Assembly (NCBI GenBank): GCA_964368625.1
Contig: CAYJBH010000022.1
Location: 1-48,333, forward strand
Reading direction: 5' to 3'
DNA from: CAYJBH01 sp964368625
Lineage (GTDB): Bacteria; Bacillota; Clostridia; Oscillospirales; Ruminococcaceae
Length of the DNA: 48,333 bases
Below, in pieces: positions 34,301-41,893 of the stretch (its first letter is position 1; each line of letters opens with the position of its first letter). The notes below the pieces were generated by a model. That model saw nothing but the letters and a program-made list of their open reading frames with translations. It was not told where the DNA came from and ran no database searches. The translations under genes and the position numbers were made by a program.

Positions 34301-35941
34301 CCTACTAACATTTATCTCGATCAGCTTAAGCCACTTGAAAGGCAAAATGGCTTCTCGCTTATGCTTCAGGTTGGTTATGCCGACAGCCCGGAAACTCAGA
34401 GCCAATTTGCAGTGTCTGTTGACTTCATACGTGATGGACATCTTCTGATATGTGGTAGCGCCGGTAGCGGTAAAACAACCCTTCTTCAAACAATTATTTA
34501 TAGTGCTGTAACCGGATACAGTTCTGATGAGGTTAATATTTATATTGCCGACTTCTCGAGTAGAACTATGACGGTGTTCGCTGATCTTCCACATGTTGGT
34601 GGTGTTATGTTTGAGGGCGAGGATGAGAAAATTGAACAGGTTATCGATTTATTGAAGAACACCCTTTCAGAACGAAAAAACAAATTCAGTAAACTTGGAA
34701 TTGGTTCTTATCGTGATTATATAACCCAGGCAAACGATTGTCCGGCAGTCTTAATGATTATTGATAACTATGTTGCATTTGCAGATTCATATGATCGCTA
34801 TGAAGATACGTTGATACAGCTTAGCCGTGAGGCAGCAAGCTACGGTATCTATATGATTTTAGCTACTAACAACGTTGGAGATTTAAGAGGTAGATTAAGA
34901 CAGAACTTTACTAACGGAATTGCACTTCAGCTTAGCGATAAGTTTGAGTACGAATCGGTTATCGGCGTAAGAAGCGAAATACTACCAGACGATCGCACAC
35001 CGGGACGTGGACTTATTAAGGCTCCACAGCCGATTGAGTTTCAGGTTGCACTTTGCATAAAGGAAGATCCAGGCTCAAGCCCGGCACAAACTTTGCGCAA
35101 AAAGTTTTCAGAACTTAAGAGCGAGAAGGGAATAAAGAAGATTGGCACTAAGGTAGAAGGTATAATCTGTGATGATTTTGTAACGAGTAAAGAGGTTAAA
35201 GGATTAGACGAATATACAGTTGCAATAGGTGTTAACAGTGATACACATGAACTTGTTACCGCCGATCTTGATAAAAATTTCTGTTATACAGTTAGCGGCT
35301 TTGCAGATACAGGAAGGGGACAGCTACTAAAATCGTTAGCACTACAGGCTAAGGAAAAAGGGTTTAGAATGTTCCTATTTGATAATGAAGGCTCAAAACT
35401 AGAATCACTTTCGATATTTGAAAGTGTTTGTCATACCGATGATGAATTATTCGCATTGATGGACTCTATTCTTGTTGGTGAATTTACAAGGCGCAACACA
35501 ATTGTAAACGATGCTAAAGATAATGGGGAAAACGTTCGTGAAGCAATGAAGAATGAGCAGCGAATAATGCTCTTTATTGGAGACATGAATTTATTTTTAC
35601 AGGCAGTTTACAGCCAAAATATGAAGATGAATGAGTTTCTAGAGATTGCATTATCAAAGGGTAAAGAACACAAAATTAATCTCTTTGCCTTAATGTTACC
35701 GGATGATTATTTCGATAATGCCAGGTTTGAACTCATGAGGGTTTGGTCGTCGCATAACAGAGGGACTCATCTAGGTGGAATGTTTGACCAACAAGGAGCA
35801 TTAAGCTTTGAGATGTCTGCATCAGATAGTGCGAGGCAGCTATCAGCCGGAATGGGCTACACAACTTCGGATAATGAACAAGATGATAAAATTATTAAGA
35901 TTGTAACCCCACTAGCACAACCTAAGACTGATGGAATATAA
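31322..35941 (+). CDS. essC: Type VII secretion FtsK/SpoIIIE ATPase EssC
   Basis: A 1539-aa motor protein, full length for EssC. The order is an N-terminal FHA-like fold (about 1-100), a clear FHA domain (about 105-195, with 'NRFCSPSHAEI' and 'DKNSVNGTFVNG'), two membrane helices (about 265-315), then three FtsK-type ATPase modules. Module 1 has Walker A GTTGSGKS (710-717) and Walker B 'LLIIADEFAEL'. Module 2 has GSAGSGKT (1045-1052) and 'VLMIIDNYVAF'. Module 3 has only GFADTGRGQ (about 1326-1334), which lacks the P-loop lysine, so it is probably inactive. In T7SSb, EssC drives export of WXG100 proteins and effectors. The genes after it are a YukD-like protein and WXG100 proteins. Confidence 0.97.
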   Translation: MSNLLLTTVFENGFQEIYLPSVDNRSHPVEIRPSISGLTKDVTLHLEVWSGVWTLKGSSQFDITVDETVVSEAVLEQGMLLNCTVKGTEVVFSLTVDVADPGNTTFDKYFFDTNSLPFVAIGSGINSNTIVYGNRFCSPSHAEISSIEGNVFIEDKNSVNGTFVNGRLLAQKQQLVYGDVIYIVGLKIVFLGNVLAVNNPKGECSVNEQRLKIIKIDPSPVDENETTSPVENRYFLRTPRKVELLDRETFSIERAPSKSTHKQQPLFMTLGPSFTMVIPMLAGTMISSGGTNIAGALVMSLGAAVIGGGWAVLNIKYNRNEAATTEENRVSSYNEYLAKMTAQIEDRIAYNKNVLFKMLPEAGEAVSFAFNDSPRLWEKGSIHDDFLHVTFGSCNMPSFNAIQIPKEQGVVAYDPLNDNMVEIKSRLQNITNIPSELSLVDNMMVGIVSRSRQTALSLVRVITAQITALHPYTELRTAFIYPMHELDSWDHTRYLPHAWSPDASVRMVANDKNTVGDVLYFLSTIVRDRIEKYKDKKIEEKILPHYVVVIGDLSLIENEPMAKYLLSPTKELGITVILPVSSTDKLPAACSAIIRNDDDYQGFYSTSGSFEERSSVQFTTMSVGTMNSYTRKLSGFKLRELNSSAAIPELLTFLDMYKTSNVEDLEVMKKWLENRTYESMKAMVGYKSGGMPLYLDIHEKYHGPHGLVAGTTGSGKSETLQSYILSLAVNYHPHEIAFILIDYKGGGMAQSFIGLPHLAGVITNLGGNATDRALLSINAEIKHRQKVFNEYKVKHIDAYIELFRSGVASEPMPHLLIIADEFAELKKEQPDFVRALVSAARVGRSLGVNLILATQKPSGVVDDEIWSNTRFRLCLRVADKQDSAEMLKRPDAAFITGTGRGYFQVGNDEIFDEFQSGWSGAEYQPEIPFNDNKNSKVELINLIGKNAVPKKKSKKKSDNIAKVTQLDAIVKHLNSIAGVNNIAKLRQIWLDPLPTNIYLDQLKPLERQNGFSLMLQVGYADSPETQSQFAVSVDFIRDGHLLICGSAGSGKTTLLQTIIYSAVTGYSSDEVNIYIADFSSRTMTVFADLPHVGGVMFEGEDEKIEQVIDLLKNTLSERKNKFSKLGIGSYRDYITQANDCPAVLMIIDNYVAFADSYDRYEDTLIQLSREAASYGIYMILATNNVGDLRGRLRQNFTNGIALQLSDKFEYESVIGVRSEILPDDRTPGRGLIKAPQPIEFQVALCIKEDPGSSPAQTLRKKFSELKSEKGIKKIGTKVEGIICDDFVTSKEVKGLDEYTVAIGVNSDTHELVTADLDKNFCYTVSGFADTGRGQLLKSLALQAKEKGFRMFLFDNEGSKLESLSIFESVCHTDDELFALMDSILVGEFTRRNTIVNDAKDNGENVREAMKNEQRIMLFIGDMNLFLQAVYSQNMKMNEFLEIALSKGKEHKINLFALMLPDDYFDNARFELMRVWSSHNRGTHLGGMFDQQGALSFEMSASDSARQLSAGMGYTTSDNEQDDKIIKIVTPLAQPKTDGI

Positions 35942-35970
35942 ACAGGATTATCGAAAGGAGAGTTAGAACT

Positions 35971-36225
35971 ATGGCAAAGATATATCTAGATGTTCAGGTA
36001 CCAAGTACTGCAAAGACCTATGAATTTTCTGTTGATAATAGCATGACTGTTGGTAAGGTTAAGGGTGAGTTTGTGAAACAGATATCTCTCGTTGAGGGAA
36101 GAGAGGTGTTTAGCGATGTTAGCCAACTGCTATTTTGCTCAAAGTCGCTTGGAGGATTGCTGAGTAACGATGAAATACTATCGGCTGTAGATGTTAAAAG
36201 CGGCGATACCATTGTAATAATATAG
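35971..36225 (+). CDS. yukD: YukD/EsaB-like ubiquitin-fold protein
   Basis: An 84-aa protein with a ubiquitin-like strand-strand-helix pattern: 'KIYLDVQVPSTAKTYEFSVDNSMTVGKVKGEFVKQI', then 'SQLLFCSKSLGGLLSNDEILSAVDVKSGDTIVII'. This matches YukD of Bacillus and EsaB of Staphylococcus, small cytoplasmic accessory proteins of T7SS. It does not end in a diglycine, as expected for this family. It lies 29 nt after essC with an AAAGGAG ribosome site, followed 15 nt later by the first WXG100 gene. Confidence 0.92.
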   Translation: MAKIYLDVQVPSTAKTYEFSVDNSMTVGKVKGEFVKQISLVEGREVFSDVSQLLFCSKSLGGLLSNDEILSAVDVKSGDTIVII

Positions 36226-36240
36226 TAAAGGAGCGATATA

Positions 36241-36540
36241 ATGAGTGATGTAAGTAATATAAACTCTCAAAAGATTACCGCTGCGGTGGGACGTATGGAA
36301 AACGAAGTAACTAACATAACCAATGGGGTTTATAAGTTTTCAGATGCAATTGAAGCCCTTGAAAAACAGTGGACATCTGATGCTAAGGCGGCATTTATGC
36401 AGGCTTATCAACAGGATCGTGAGGCTATGAATGAAATGCTGTTGCAGCTAACAGAAAATTGTAACCTGTTAAGAGAAATGGCAAATACTTTTGATTCATC
36501 CGAGAGTAATATTTTAGGAAGAATTTCATCTTTAAAATAA
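36241..36540 (+). CDS. WXG100 family protein 1 (WTS variant)
   Basis: A 99-aa helical hairpin protein of the ESAT-6/WXG100 type, the small substrates of T7SS. The turn is 'ALEKQWTSDAKAAFMQAY' with Trp44, but the glycine of W-x-G is replaced by serine. The C-terminal end 'MANTFDSSESNI' resembles the YxxxD/E export signal with Phe in place of Tyr. The variant turn and tail may make it a dimer partner that does not carry its own signal. An AAAGGAG ribosome site precedes it. Confidence 0.9.
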   Translation: MSDVSNINSQKITAAVGRMENEVTNITNGVYKFSDAIEALEKQWTSDAKAAFMQAYQQDREAMNEMLLQLTENCNLLREMANTFDSSESNILGRISSLK

Positions 36541-36564
36541 TTCATAGGAAAGGAAGGTTATTAT

Positions 36565-36888
36565 ATGGCGGGTGGAGAATTAAAGATAGAAACCAGGGCG
36601 TTTATAGCTGCTTCAGAGGAAATTGGTGCTGCTTCAACACAGATAGCACAAAGTTTGGACAGCTATATAAGAGAGATAAATAGCCTACGTAGTTCATGGC
36701 AGGGCTCATCGTCGGATCGTGTGAGAGCTATGAGCACATCTATTAGAACGAGTGGGGAAGCACTGTTGAAGAATATGGAAAACTACAGGGTTACTCTAAA
36801 TGAGCTAGCAGGTATATATGATCAATCGGAAAAAACCGCGGTAGAGTCCGGCAAATCGTTAACCTTTAATGGAAGCTCAATGAAATAA
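36565..36888 (+). CDS. WXG100 family protein 2
   Basis: A 107-aa WXG100 protein with the canonical motif WQG (Trp45) in 'LRSSWQGSSSDRVRAM' between two long helices. The C-terminal helix contains YDQSE, a YxxxE secretion signal, in 'LAGIYDQSEKTAV'. It is 24 nt after the first WXG100 gene with an AGGAAGG site. It is a likely exported substrate, possibly as a dimer with a neighbouring paralogue. Confidence 0.95.
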   Translation: MAGGELKIETRAFIAASEEIGAASTQIAQSLDSYIREINSLRSSWQGSSSDRVRAMSTSIRTSGEALLKNMENYRVTLNELAGIYDQSEKTAVESGKSLTFNGSSMK

Positions 36889-36905
36889 GTAATTAAGGAG
36901 AAGCA

Positions 36906-37202
36906 ATGTCAACGATTTCATTTAACTATCAACAAACGATAGCACAACAAAAAGAGATTGAGGCGGCTGCAACCGAACTGAATACCAAATGCGCAACATT
37001 AATGGCAGAGATAATTGAAAATGTTAATGCAGCATGGACCGGTGATAGCGCTAAGGCTTTTAACAAGTTTCTTCAAAAAAAGAAGGAAGAAATTGAGCTT
37101 CAATCTAAAGAACTAAAAACTATTTCACAGTATATAGCTACCTCGGCAGAAACATTAAGACGAATGGAAGAGGAAAATGCCGCTCGTGCGGGGGTAAATT
37201 AA
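36906..37202 (+). CDS. WXG100 family protein 3
   Basis: A 98-aa WXG100 protein with WTG (Trp44) in 'NAAWTGDSAKAFNKFLQKKKEE'. The second helix is very lysine/glutamate-rich. The C-terminus 'TLRRMEEENAARAG' has no Y-x-x-x-D/E signal, so it may leave the cell only with a partner that has one. It sits between paralogues that do carry a signal. Confidence 0.95.
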   Translation: MSTISFNYQQTIAQQKEIEAAATELNTKCATLMAEIIENVNAAWTGDSAKAFNKFLQKKKEEIELQSKELKTISQYIATSAETLRRMEEENAARAGVN

Positions 37203-37223
37203 TAACCGGAAAGGGAGTTAACA

Positions 37224-37529
37224 ATGTCAACTACAACCGCAAATCTACAAAAAATGTCGCAATCTGCAACAGAACTAGAAAATATAAGTGTTGCTATGAC
37301 TTCTAACCACAGTAAACTTGTTGAGCTAATGGAACAGCTAGGATCTAAATGGCATGGTGAAGCTTCGGGACAATACCTGGATGCATTTTATAGCAATTCA
37401 CCAAATCTTGAAAAAATGGCGGTAGCAATAGATGAAGCGGCAACAAATCTCAGGCTAATCGGAACCGCATACAACAAAGCAGAAACCTCAGCAGCGGATG
37501 TGATTCGTGCAACACTGGGTAAAGGTTAA
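37224..37529 (+). CDS. WXG100 family protein 4
   Basis: A 101-aa WXG100 protein with WHG (Trp43) in 'SKWHGEASGQYLDAFY'. The C-terminal segment 'GTAYNKAETSA' contains YNKAE, a YxxxE secretion signal. It has a AAAGGGAG ribosome site. It is a predicted T7SS substrate. Confidence 0.95.
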   Translation: MSTTTANLQKMSQSATELENISVAMTSNHSKLVELMEQLGSKWHGEASGQYLDAFYSNSPNLEKMAVAIDEAATNLRLIGTAYNKAETSAADVIRATLGKG

Positions 37530-37549
37530 ATATAAAGAGGAGCAATAAT

Positions 37550-37879
37550 ATGGCGGTAAATGATGAATTAAGAGTTAGCCCGGCAGAGCTAAGAAAGTAT
37601 GCCTCTGAACTTGAAAAGGTTCAAAAAATGTATGTAACTTTAATATCTCAAGCGGAGGATGAAACAAAAAAACTTCGTCCTATATGGACCGGTGCAGCAG
37701 CTGAGCAATATATGTCAAGCTTTACTAAAAGTAAAACAATTTGTCTTGATTATATCGAGACGCTAAAAGCGACGATAGCCTCGTTGAATGAAACGGCCGA
37801 TAACTATGACCGTAATATACAAAAGGTTAAGTCGGCAGCTGAAGAGTTGCCCTCGCTTTCCGGAAATACCATGAGGTAG
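37550..37879 (+). CDS. WXG100 family protein 5
   Basis: A 109-aa WXG100 protein with WTG (Trp46) in 'LRPIWTGAAAEQYMSSF'. The C-terminus has Tyr in 'NYDRNIQKVKS', but the +4 residue is Ile, not Asp/Glu, so the usual export signal is not met. It is the longest of the five and the most different at its N-terminus ('DELRVSPAELRKYASELEKV'). AGAGGAG lies before the ATG. Confidence 0.93.
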   Translation: MAVNDELRVSPAELRKYASELEKVQKMYVTLISQAEDETKKLRPIWTGAAAEQYMSSFTKSKTICLDYIETLKATIASLNETADNYDRNIQKVKSAAEELPSLSGNTMR

Positions 37880-37917
37880 AGTATACTACATAATATAACG
37901 AAAGGATCGGCAAACAA

Positions 37918-38709
37918 ATGTCAGAATATAAAATTTCGTATAAATTGTTGAAACAGCAAACAGAAGAGATGCAAAAGCTTTCAACTCAGATGACAACGTT
38001 GTCGCAGAGGGTAGCTGCAGCATCATCAAAACTTGGGCAGGATGAATTACTTGCAAAGGCAAGAACCTCGCTTCAACAATGCACAACAAAGATTAACGAC
38101 ACTGCTCAGGTAATAACTACTGCAGCGTCGCTTATTGAAGAGGTTATGGGTGAATATACAGGCACCGAGAAGAAGAATGTTGGAAAAGCAGAGGGAACAA
38201 AAGCACACTCACGTGATTTTTATAAAAATCCTGTTGTAATCTCGGATGCAGCGGCAGACAGTGCTACGGCAGGGGTATCTTCGCCAAAGAGTAGCAGTTC
38301 GTATGCAAAGGATGTTTATGATAGTTTTACACCTACAAGCCAGGAAAACTCAGCTTTTGGTGGTGATAGAACTGCCTATCGAGTATCCTCAGATGGAGTG
38401 CCAACAGGAGCTGCTGCAGGAACGGTTACTACTGAGGCACCTGCTGCAGCCACTGTATCTGGCGGAGAGACAGATAGCTCAGTTATAGGTACAGCCGCAG
38501 CAGTAGCCGGTGGTGTTGCAGCGGGAGCAGCGGCAACGGTTGCAGGCATTAAACTAAAGGGCAAAAAAAATAAAGAAGAACTAGAAGCGAACTCAACACA
38601 GACTATTTCACCTCCTACCGAGGAAGATTATTCTGCAGAAAATTCACGTGCGATATTGCAGGCAGAAGAATCGTTGAGAGAGGCGAGGGAACGGCTAAAT
38701 AATCTTTAG
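37918..38709 (+). CDS. Tryptophan-free WXG-like helical protein with Ala/Gly-rich segment
   Basis: A 263-aa protein, last gene of the T7SS operon. Residues 1-90 are two amphipathic helices like the WXG100 genes before it, but there is no Trp anywhere and the turn reads 'SSKLGQDELLAKA'. A Ser/Ala/Thr-rich low-complexity region follows (about 95-185). Then comes a hydrophobic Ala/Gly/Val segment (about 188-212, 'TAAAVAGGVAAGAAATVAG') before a basic KLKGKKNK, consistent with one membrane helix. The tail is a charged helix. The family is not recognised. The segment resembles glycine zippers of membrane-inserting proteins, so it could be a substrate, a pore or tip element, or an anchor. An AAAGGA ribosome site precedes it. 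Confidence 0.82.
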   Translation: MSEYKISYKLLKQQTEEMQKLSTQMTTLSQRVAAASSKLGQDELLAKARTSLQQCTTKINDTAQVITTAASLIEEVMGEYTGTEKKNVGKAEGTKAHSRDFYKNPVVISDAAADSATAGVSSPKSSSSYAKDVYDSFTPTSQENSAFGGDRTAYRVSSDGVPTGAAAGTVTTEAPAAATVSGGETDSSVIGTAAAVAGGVAAGAAATVAGIKLKGKKNKEELEANSTQTISPPTEEDYSAENSRAILQAEESLREARERLNNL

Positions 38710-39299
38710 TTTCTGTAAAATTGTTTTAATTCTTTTCTCCCTGTTATACCAAGTTTCTCAAATAGCTTTGAAACTAGTTGTTTAGTGTACCCATAAGAGT
38801 AGTGAAGTTCCTGAGAAACATCCTCGTTTGAGTAGCCTTTGGCTATCAATTTTAGTATCGTTAGGTCGCCGGTGGTTAAATCATCGGCGGCCTCTGATAA
38901 TTTATCTAATAAAAGATTGTTTTCAGAAAAAATACATAATTCTATTCTTGCCAAGAATACTGCAGGGTTAAACGGCTTTGAGATAAAGTCCTTAGCTCCC
39001 GATTTTAGTGCCTTAAGTTCATATCTTGCTTCGGTTGCACCGGTTAAAAATATAACCGGTATAAAACGACAAGCCTTAATTTTTTTTATCTGCGCTAATG
39101 TCTCATACCCATCCAATTCCGGCATAACTATATCCATTAATATTAGGTCAACATTGTTGCCTTGGTTAAAAAAATTAACCGCGGCTTTTCCGTTTTCGGC
39201 ATACGAACAATTGTATCTATTATCAAGAATAATTTTTGCTGATTCAAATACCGTTAAATCATCATCAACAATTAATATGTGATGCTTATAAATGCTCAT
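38706..39299 (-). CDS. Response regulator, receiver plus LuxR-type HTH
   Basis: A 197-aa two-component regulator. The receiver has 'ILIVDDD', phospho-acceptor Asp56 in 'LILMDIVMPELDG', and Lys in 'DFISKPFNP'. The C-terminal LuxR-type helix-turn-helix ('LTILKLIAKGYSNEDVSQELHYSYGYTKQLVSKLFEKLG') binds DNA. It overlaps the hybrid kinase gene by 14 bp, so they are translationally coupled. Its stop codon overlaps the stop of the last T7SS gene (38706-38709) in convergent orientation, with no terminator between. It might control the T7SS, but nothing in the sequence proves this. Confidence 0.93.
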   Translation of the reverse strand: MSIYKHHILIVDDDLTVFESAKIILDNRYNCSYAENGKAAVNFFNQGNNVDLILMDIVMPELDGYETLAQIKKIKACRFIPVIFLTGATEARYELKALKSGAKDFISKPFNPAVFLARIELCIFSENNLLLDKLSEAADDLTTGDLTILKLIAKGYSNEDVSQELHYSYGYTKQLVSKLFEKLGITGRKELKQFYRN

Positions 39300-41466
39300 T
39301 ACTATTTCCTTGTGTTGTTAATTGTGTGTTAATAAATATCAGCGCTCGATTTATTTGCCGCCACTGATAGAGCATATAAGGCAGTATGGCTTCAATCTCT
39401 TCGTAATTATTAAGCTTGCATAATGATTCAATTTTTGTTGTTGTTTTATGAAGTTCGATTGCTCCGATATTTTTTGCCTTACTTTTGAGTGAATGGACGA
39501 TAAAAACCAGTTGATTAAAATCTTTTTGTTTTAATAATCTTGTCGTTTCTTCTATTTCCTGTTCCGTTGTAGATAGATAGATTGAAACTGTTTTGCTAAA
39601 AAGTTCATAATTATTACCTGAATAGGTAAACAGTTCATCGGTATCAATACCAAAACTGAAAAGTGTTTCCTTTTCATTGATTACTACATTAAATCTTTCA
39701 TCCTTGATGTTGTTTGATTCAAGATCAATTATTCTATATTTATCATCAGGTAGTAAATTAATTATACTCTCTTCGAGCTGCTGCCACATAATAGGTTTGG
39801 CTAAAAATGCATCAAAACCTTTATCTAATAGCTCATCTCTTGTTTTCGATAATGCATTGGCAGTTACCGCTATAGTTGGAATGTTTATATTAAGTTCGGT
39901 TCTAATTTTATGTAAAAGTTCAGCGCCATTGAGTACCGGCATCATGTAATCCATTAGAATTAAGTCGTAATTGTTCTCGGTTAAGAAGGCGAAGCATTCT
40001 TCAGGATTTTTTGCAAGATCTATCCTAATTAATGTTCGTTCTAATAGGGCTTTGAAAAGTAATAAGTTTTCTATATTATCATCAACAATAAGAACTGTTG
40101 CTGAAGGAGCGATAAACGATTTTTCAAACTTGGTTTCATCTTCAATTGGCTTAAAATCAGTGGGTATTTTTTGAGGGATATAAATTGTGAAGTCGCTTCC
40201 GCTACCATAAACACTCAGAACCTCAATGTCGCCTTTCATTAAAGTTAGTAGCTGCTTTACGATTGAAAGGCCTAATCCGACTCCTTCAACATATTTACCA
40301 TTGGCTCGGTCGATACGTTTAAATGCATCGAATATTTTATCAACTTCGTTTTGATTAATTCCAACTCCGGTATCTGAAACCTTAAAGCATAGAACAACCT
40401 CGTTTGGGTCGCTTGAGAGTGTTTGCTCAGCTCTTAATGAAACGGAACCTGAGTCGGTATATTTAACAGCGTTGTTAATAATATTAAGCAATACCTGCTT
40501 AATTGCAAGCACATCACCAATTAGATAGTTGTTTATATCCTCAGATATAAACAGAGAAAATGTTAATCCCTTTTTCTTTGCCAAAATTTTTGAATACTGT
40601 TCGAGTTCTCTAAGTAGGGAAGATAGCTTATAAACTTCAGGGCGTAGCTCGGTTTTTTCAGCTTCAATTTTAACAAAATCTAAAATATTGTTTATTAAGT
40701 CGTCTAATAATTCACCGGCGCTTTTTATCTTTTCAACATGATCCTTAATGTTTTTTGATGTGATATCCCGCGCGATAAGCTCGTTAGTTCCAAGAATAAT
40801 TCCTATAGGTGTTCTTATCTCATGGCTAACATGAGCAAGAAATGACGTTTTTGCTTTGTTTGCACGCTCGGCCTCAATGTTAGCTTTTTCAAGTAAACGC
40901 TGCTGTTTAGCATACATTCTAAACTGAATAAACATGGTTATCCCTAATATCAGACTAACCACAACAAATCCAACAATAACATCAATTAACATTTCATATG
41001 GTTCTCTTCGGTGAAGAATACTGTCTGGGTTATAGTAAGAAAAAAAACATATGCCAATATAAATTATGTATTGAGATATTATAAGTATCACCATGGTGAT
41101 ACCTTTTGATAGATATATAGTGAAAACAATTGCAAAAACAAAAAATGACGGCATACCTCCTGCATAACCGTCGTTTTCAAAGAAAATTATAGGGAAAATA
41201 ATAATAAAAACAGTAACAATTGTAACGGTGCTGCATAGGTGATAATTGCCGGTTTTAATATGTAACAAAGCCATCGCTAAGGCAAAAGCAGCCATAGCGA
41301 TGTTTATTACTATTTCTTCTAAAGTGCTTCCTGTTACAACCGAAAAGAACGACATGATAAGACTGATAGCAAACCCGGCTAATGCCAAAACATTAAATAT
41401 TTTTCCGTTTAAACTAAATTTCTCACCTAAAAAGGTTGTTGTGAAGCTGTCTTTGATAGATTTCAA
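39286..41466 (-). CDS. Hybrid histidine kinase with receiver and HPt domains
   Basis: A 726-aa membrane sensor kinase for a phosphorelay. Six or so hydrophobic segments (about residues 22-185) form a membrane sensor. The HisKA domain has 'FLAHVSHEIRTPIGIILG', the ATPase domain has 'NIINNAVKYTDSG' and 'GLGLSIVKQL', and a receiver follows ('LILMDYMMPVLNG'). The C-terminal HPt domain carries 'VFIVHSLKSKAKNIGA' with the acceptor His. The expected path is His to Asp to HPt-His to Asp56 of the LuxR-type regulator. The start is TTG with CGGAGG upstream. It is the third gene of the leftward group that starts with the lipoprotein gene. Confidence 0.95.
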   Translation of the reverse strand: MKSIKDSFTTTFLGEKFSLNGKIFNVLALAGFAISLIMSFFSVVTGSTLEEIVINIAMAAFALAMALLHIKTGNYHLCSTVTIVTVFIIIFPIIFFENDGYAGGMPSFFVFAIVFTIYLSKGITMVILIISQYIIYIGICFFSYYNPDSILHRREPYEMLIDVIVGFVVVSLILGITMFIQFRMYAKQQRLLEKANIEAERANKAKTSFLAHVSHEIRTPIGIILGTNELIARDITSKNIKDHVEKIKSAGELLDDLINNILDFVKIEAEKTELRPEVYKLSSLLRELEQYSKILAKKKGLTFSLFISEDINNYLIGDVLAIKQVLLNIINNAVKYTDSGSVSLRAEQTLSSDPNEVVLCFKVSDTGVGINQNEVDKIFDAFKRIDRANGKYVEGVGLGLSIVKQLLTLMKGDIEVLSVYGSGSDFTIYIPQKIPTDFKPIEDETKFEKSFIAPSATVLIVDDNIENLLLFKALLERTLIRIDLAKNPEECFAFLTENNYDLILMDYMMPVLNGAELLHKIRTELNINIPTIAVTANALSKTRDELLDKGFDAFLAKPIMWQQLEESIINLLPDDKYRIIDLESNNIKDERFNVVINEKETLFSFGIDTDELFTYSGNNYELFSKTVSIYLSTTEQEIEETTRLLKQKDFNQLVFIVHSLKSKAKNIGAIELHKTTTKIESLCKLNNYEEIEAILPYMLYQWRQINRALIFINTQLTTQGNSNEHL

Positions 41467-41498
41467 TAATCCTCCGAATTAAATGAGCTAATTTAAAA

Positions 41499-41879
41499 CT
41501 AATCGAAAACTAAATCTTCTGCAACTACTAGATATTCATTGTTAATGTTTTCGGTATGATGTAGGTAGAAATGAAAGCCGTTTTTCCGCCATTGCTTTAT
41601 TAAGTTATCAATATTAGCTGTAATTCCGGAAAGAACCTTAATACAGCCATGGTTTTGTAACTTTAAAATGTCGTCGACACCAATTTCCTCAACCATTAAT
41701 AATCGTTCACCAACAATGCAGTTATCAACTTGTTGAAATATACACTTTTTGTAGATAGCATGATGACTTCTAAGGTTTGCCCCTTGAACAGTTAAAACTA
41801 TATAGTCATCTTGCTTTAGGACTGTATTAACTGTAACAGGACCATAACAATAACCAACTACGTCGTTTATTATATCCAT
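41499..41879 (-). CDS. Hypothetical protein between a lipoprotein and a hybrid kinase
   Basis: A 126-aa soluble protein with no signal peptide or membrane segment. It begins 'MDIINDVVGYCYGPVTVNTVLKQDDYIVLTVQGANLR' (beta-rich) and continues with 'GVDDILKLQNHGCIKVLSGI' and a C-terminal helix-strand region. It has five Cys and several His residues. It lies 14 nt after the lipoprotein gene and 32 nt before the kinase gene, so it probably belongs to the same transcript and could be a regulator or partner of the kinase. No family is recognised. Confidence 0.7.
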   Translation of the reverse strand: MDIINDVVGYCYGPVTVNTVLKQDDYIVLTVQGANLRSHHAIYKKCIFQQVDNCIVGERLLMVEEIGVDDILKLQNHGCIKVLSGITANIDNLIKQWRKNGFHFYLHHTENINNEYLVVAEDLVFD

Positions 41880-41893
41880 AATTATTACTCAGA

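Noticed and set aside
32364..34594. Short frames within essC
   Set aside because: essC is a clear 1539-aa gene through this region; the short frames have no motifs.
36241..37879. Treating the WXG100 array as a recent tandem duplication
   Set aside because: The five proteins are too different from each other outside the motif, and their ribosome sites and spacers differ.
38839..39282. 147-codon plus-strand frame opposite the LuxR-type regulator
   Set aside because: It is antisense to a gene with complete receiver and HTH motifs and has no ribosome site.
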